Position numbers and translations under genes: made by a program | From: Merdiplasma sp905207905 | Lineage (GTDB): Bacteria; Bacillota; Clostridia; Lachnospirales; Lachnospiraceae | Direction: 5' to 3' | Length of the DNA: 21,672 nt | Assembly: GCA_902475025.1 (NCBI GenBank) | Contig: CABRXX010000045.1 | Coordinates: forward strand, 1 to 21,672 | Part shown: positions 21,023 through 21,672 of the stretch, piece after piece | How positions within the stretch are numbered: position 1 is the stretch's first letter | Layout of the letters: every line of letters starts with the position of its first letter | The notes under the pieces: generated by a model | Database searches by the model: none | Seen by the model: the letters and a program-made list of their open reading frames with translations, nothing else | What the model was told of the DNA's origin: nothing

Positions 21023-21672
21023 ATGCGGTTATTGCTGGCAGAAGATGAAAAGTCATTATCAAAAGCGCTGGTGGCGATTTTGGAGAGAAATAATTATTCG
21101 GTAGATGCAGTCTATGATGGGAAGAGTGCGTTGGATTATCTGGAAATGGATAATTATGATGGTGTGATTTTAGATATTATGATGCCAAAGGTAGATGGAC
21201 TTACGGTATTGAGAAAAGTCCGGGAGAAGGGAAACCTGATTCCAATTTTATTGTTGACCGCTAAATCAGAAGTCGATGACAAAGTAGAAGGGTTGGATGC
21301 CGGAGCAAATGATTATCTGACCAAACCTTTTCATGCCAAAGAACTGCTGGCAAGGATCCGGGCAATTACGAGAACGCAGGCAATGCAGGCAAATTCTAAG
21401 ATCACCATGGGAAATGTCACGCTGGACCGGGCAACTTTTGAGCCTTCTACTGCAAAGGGGAGTTTTCGCCTTGCGAATAAAGAATTTCAAATGCTGGAAC
21501 TTTTAATGTGCAATCCTCACCAATTAATTTCTTCTGAACGTTTTCTGGAAAAAATATGGGGATATGACAGTGAGGCAGAGATCAATGTGGTCTGGGTCTA
21601 TATTTCTTATTTGAGAAAAAAATTGTCTGCTCTTCATGCAGATATTCAGATTAAAGCAACAAGAAATGCAGG
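21023..21672 (+). CDS. OmpR/PhoB-family response regulator (3' end cut by window)
   Basis: A transcription factor activated by phosphorylation from a sensor kinase. The receiver domain (1-115) has the acidic pocket LAEDE (Glu7, Asp8), the phosphoacceptor Asp51 in VILDIMMPKVDG, Thr79 in LLTAKS and Lys101 in LTKPF. A winged-helix DNA-binding domain follows (NKEFQMLELLMCNPHQLISSERFLEKIWGYD..., then VVWVYISYLRKKL). The 216 codons visible end in IKATRNAG, close to the usual C-terminus, so only a few residues are missing. The ATG at 21023 is about 10 nt from GAGGGGG; the earlier ATG at 21004 is out of frame. A histidine kinase gene is expected just beyond the window. Confidence 0.93.
   Translation, partial: MRLLLAEDEKSLSKALVAILERNNYSVDAVYDGKSALDYLEMDNYDGVILDIMMPKVDGLTVLRKVREKGNLIPILLLTAKSEVDDKVEGLDAGANDYLTKPFHAKELLARIRAITRTQAMQANSKITMGNVTLDRATFEPSTAKGSFRLANKEFQMLELLMCNPHQLISSERFLEKIWGYDSEAEINVVWVYISYLRKKLSALHADIQIKATRNA

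Overview
The window looks like a chromosomal segment of an endospore-forming, anaerobic Firmicute, most likely a Lachnospiraceae member (Blautia/Ruminococcus-like; this is an inference). The reasons are strong AGGAGG-type ribosome binding sites, two CotF-like spore coat genes, an 874-residue pyruvate phosphate dikinase whose catalytic His (454) and Cys (831) fall almost exactly where they do in the Clostridium symbiosum enzyme, and an MBOAT/DHHW/SGNH/DUF4358 gene set of the kind seen in gut clostridia. Moderate GC and tight gene packing fit a core-genome region. No phage, integrase, transposase, CRISPR array, tRNA or rRNA was found.

Layout. 1-502: the 3' end of an ABC transporter permease. 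610-4797 (minus): MBOAT acyltransferase, DHHW protein, thyA and folA in one direction, ending at a terminator shared with the permease. 4984-6559 (plus): SGNH hydrolase and DUF4358 lipoprotein, divergent from the MBOAT gene; together these four envelope genes look like a cell-surface polymer acylation module. 6682-8828 (minus): PepV-type dipeptidase followed by an orphan beta-class DNA methyltransferase. 9079-9553 (plus): two small spore coat genes. 9707-10888 (plus): a MerR-type regulator fused to a SAM methyltransferase. 11091-14793 (plus): the complete dTDP-L-rhamnose operon in the order rmlA-rmlB-rmlD-rmlC. 15050-16216 (minus): an AlaX-type alanyl-tRNA editing protein. 16455-17309 (plus): a PHP-domain phosphoesterase. 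17864-20488 (plus): ppdK. 21023-21672 (plus): an OmpR-family response regulator cut by the window end.

The most interesting material lies between genes. Three copies of a palindromic, MITE-like repeat (two of 122 bp and one internally deleted form of 76 bp) lie just 3' of rmlC, the PHP gene and ppdK. Beside the second copy are two direct repeats of exactly 86 bp. Their stems have diverged with compensating changes around a conserved GCAAGCA loop, and a third hairpin with the same loop lies between them. A separate GTGTAC-armed hairpin repeat occurs at the thyA stop codon and again before the response regulator.

The promoter of the rhamnose operon has a 19-bp spacer filled by a 21-bp perfect palindrome. 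That is the architecture of a MerR-activated promoter, and it lies directly downstream of the MerR-methyltransferase gene. This suggests that dTDP-rhamnose, and so surface polysaccharide, synthesis may be under that fused regulator.
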